Assembly (NCBI GenBank): GCA_026417415.1
Contig: JAOADG010000001.1
Span: 1-64,000, forward strand
Reading direction: 5' to 3'
DNA: 64,000 nucleotides
Source of the DNA: a bacterium
GTDB taxonomy: Bacteria > Electryoneota > JAOADG01
Below, in pieces: positions 62,404-64,000 of the stretch. The notes beneath the pieces are model-generated. The model did no database searches, was not told the DNA's origin, and was given only the letters and a program-made list of their open reading frames with translations. Within the stretch, counting starts at the first letter, position 1; each line of letters starts with the position of its first letter. The translations under genes and the position numbers were made by a program.

Positions 62404-63587
62404 TGTATAATTCCTAACTTTTTACCAATCTGTGTAAATGCATCTACAGCGAATAAAATATCTTCTGTTGTATGAATTGCAGAAATTTGAACCCTTATTC
62501 TTTCTTGCCCTTTTGCGACAACCGGATAAAAGAAACCAATCACATAGATTCCTTTTTCAAATAGTTCATTAGACATTGCTTGTGCAAGTTGAGCATCTTT
62601 TAACAATACTGGTACAATTGGAGTTGTGCCACGTACATCAAATCCTGCTTCTTTCATTTTCTTTCGGAATAACTCTGTATTTTCTTTTAGTCGGGTGCGA
62701 AGTTCAGGCATTGTTTTGACTAATTGAAACGCTTCAATGCTAGCTGCTACAATTACAGGTGGAAGTGAATTTGAGAACAGGTAGGGTCGTGATTTTTGTC
62801 TTAACCATTCAATAATTTCTTTTTTACCTGTTGTAAATCCACCATTTGCTCCACCCAAAGCTTTCCCTAAAGTTGAAGTGATAATATCTACCTTTTGCAA
62901 AACACCAGTTTCTTCACATGATCCACGTCCTGTTGGACCAATAACACCACTGCCATGGCAATCATCTACCATTACTAACGCTTCGTATTTTTCCGCTAAG
63001 GCACAAATTTCTTGGAGCGGGGCTATATCGCCATCCATTGAAAATACACCATCCGTTACAATTATTTTCTTTTTAGCGGAATGGTTTTGTTTCAATAATT
63101 CCTCAAGATGGTTCATTTCTGCATGACGATACCGAAATCTTTTTGCTTTACTCAAACGAATTCCATCAATAATGCTTGCATGATTTAATTCATCTGAGAA
63201 AATGCAATCATCTTCATTAAATAAAGGTTCAAAAACACCACCGTTCGCATCAAAACAAGCAGCATAAAGGATCGTATCTTCGGTCTGAAAAAAGTTGGCA
63301 ATTACTTGTTCAAGTTCTTTATGGATTTCTAAAGTACCGCAAATAAAACGTACACTAGATAAACCGAAGCCCCATCGTTCCAAAGCAAGTTTTGCTGCTT
63401 CAATAATTTTAGGATGATTGGCTAAGCCCAAATAGTTATTCGCACAAAAATTAAGTAATGTTTTCCCATTGACTTGAATGGTATTTCCTTGCGGGGTAGA
63501 GAGAACTCTTTCACTTTTATATAGACCCTTCTCAAATAAACCAAGTAGTTCATTTTGAAGTAATTTTTGAATTTGTTCTGATACCAT
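62400..63587 (-). CDS. kbl: 2-amino-3-ketobutyrate CoA ligase (glycine C-acetyltransferase)
   Basis: The 395-residue alpha-oxoamine synthase has LLNFCANNYLGLANHPK, SVRFICGTLEIHKELE, ACFDANGGVFEPLF, the PLP lysine in TSTLGKALGGANGG, and VMVDDCHGSGVIGPTGRG. These match Kbl better than BioF. It cleaves 2-amino-3-ketobutyrate with CoA to glycine and acetyl-CoA in threonine breakdown. No threonine dehydrogenase gene lies next to it in the window. It is divergent from the acetyl-CoA synthetase gene. Confidence 0.92.
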   Translation of the reverse strand: MVSEQIQKLLQNELLGLFEKGLYKSERVLSTPQGNTIQVNGKTLLNFCANNYLGLANHPKIIEAAKLALERWGFGLSSVRFICGTLEIHKELEQVIANFFQTEDTILYAACFDANGGVFEPLFNEDDCIFSDELNHASIIDGIRLSKAKRFRYRHAEMNHLEELLKQNHSAKKKIIVTDGVFSMDGDIAPLQEICALAEKYEALVMVDDCHGSGVIGPTGRGSCEETGVLQKVDIITSTLGKALGGANGGFTTGKKEIIEWLRQKSRPYLFSNSLPPVIVAASIEAFQLVKTMPELRTRLKENTELFRKKMKEAGFDVRGTTPIVPVLLKDAQLAQAMSNELFEKGIYVIGFFYPVVAKGQERIRVQISAIHTTEDILFAVDAFTQIGKKLGIIH

Positions 63588-63746
63588 AATTCACCTAATA
63601 CATTAGACAACTGTGAATTTGGAACGTACTAAATCGTTTCGTATTTTTCAAAACAAGTCCACGTGATTCTCCATTGAGCGAAGATCTCCACTTGTGTTAG
63701 GAATAAATTCAATATGTGAATTAAGATACTTTTTGAAAGGAGTTTT

Positions 63747-64000
63747 ATGAGAAACATCACTTCTTACGAAGATCTTGTGAAAAATTTCGATTGGAGTATT
63801 GCTGAAAAAGAGTTAGACTATCAAAAAGGAAATCCAATCAATATCGGTTGGTACTGTTCTGATCGAAATTGTCTTAAAGGAAAAGCAAATAAAATTGCTT
63901 TGATGTGGGAAGATTATAACGGTAAAACCAAAACCTTCACATTTAACGATATTCGTTTATTTTCAAATTCTATTGGTACATTTTTACAACAACAAGGCAT
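63747..64000 (+). CDS. acsA: Acetyl-CoA synthetase / acyl-CoA ligase (3' truncated)
   Basis: The first 84 codons are present; the gene runs off the window. The N-terminus has SYEDLVKNFDWSIAEKELDY, NIGWYCSDRN, ALMWEDYNGKTKTFTFNDIRL and SIGTFLQQQG, the start of AMP-forming acetyl-CoA synthetases of the AcsA type. A strong GAAAGGAG Shine-Dalgarno sequence lies 5 nt upstream of the ATG. The divergent 160-bp region to kbl (63588-63746) is AT-rich and must hold promoters for both genes, but I see no clear -35/-10 pair. Confidence 0.85.
   Translation, partial: MRNITSYEDLVKNFDWSIAEKELDYQKGNPINIGWYCSDRNCLKGKANKIALMWEDYNGKTKTFTFNDIRLFSNSIGTFLQQQG

Noticed and set aside
1-64000. CRISPR array, insertion sequence, prophage or defence island
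   Set aside because: No short spaced direct repeats, transposase, integrase, capsid or nuclease genes were seen; the orphan methyltransferase alone does not make a defence island.

Overview
The window is 64 kb of AT-rich bacterial chromosome, densely packed with genes and with almost no intergenic space. Several markers point to a Gram-negative member of the Bacteroidota/Chlorobiota/Ignavibacteriota (FCB) group. These are a fused lpxC-fabZ gene, a PorV/PorQ-type outer-membrane protein, a large secreted protein with SBBP repeats, a complete BamA/Skp/LpxD/LpxC-FabZ/LpxA envelope block and an NhaD/CitMHS_2-type antiporter. I cannot name a genus. I saw no insertion sequence, phage gene, CRISPR array or rRNA gene. 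The only RNA gene found is a selenocysteine tRNA (anticodon TCA), which is notable because Sec decoding is uncommon in this group.

Layout. 1-9.2 kb is mixed-strand: the 3' part of a secreted repeat protein, an HD-GYP response regulator, lysine 6-transaminase, a Gfo/Idh/MocA oxidoreductase, RsmD, a membrane protein, MTA/purine nucleoside phosphorylase and a GT4 glycosyltransferase whose start codon appears non-standard. 9.3-16.3 kb holds an acyl-CoA carboxylase beta subunit, a GT-C/TPR fusion, HemW, a MagIII-like DNA glycosylase and the antiporter. 16.4-22 kb holds a PorV/Q protein and two ECF sigma modules. The first is sigma, membrane anti-sigma and a CpxP/Spy/CnrX-like periplasmic protein; the second is sigma plus a zinc-type anti-sigma. 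A glutamine amidotransferase and DNA polymerase III delta lie between them.

22-42.5 kb is a long co-directional series: deoB, rdgB, cysteine desulfurase, mnmA, panB, panC, a uridyltransferase-only GlmU homologue, rsfS, argS, a PfkB kinase, mtnA, a TPR lipoprotein, uppS, bamA, ompH/skp, lpxD, lpxC-fabZ, lpxA, a LipM-like octanoyltransferase and a small outer-membrane protein, closed by a terminator. 42.6-57.8 kb continues on the plus strand with dxr, rseP, a TPR lipoprotein, three glycosyltransferases, a class A PBP with two unknown membrane partners (one SPOR-like), an orphan beta-class DNA methyltransferase, mpl, tRNA-Sec, a VOC protein and fabL. Together this stretch makes isoprenoid carrier lipid, lipid A, peptidoglycan, surface glycan and outer-membrane proteins.

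57.8-60.8 kb on the minus strand is the least explained part: a tight four-gene operon of membrane proteins, one of them DUF6754-like, with no characterised function that I know of. It is followed by RNase D, a small lipoprotein, 2-amino-3-ketobutyrate CoA ligase (Kbl) and the first 84 codons of an acetyl-CoA synthetase cut by the window edge. The best candidates for undescribed biology are this four-gene operon, the ECF/CpxP-like trio and the PBP-associated membrane proteins.
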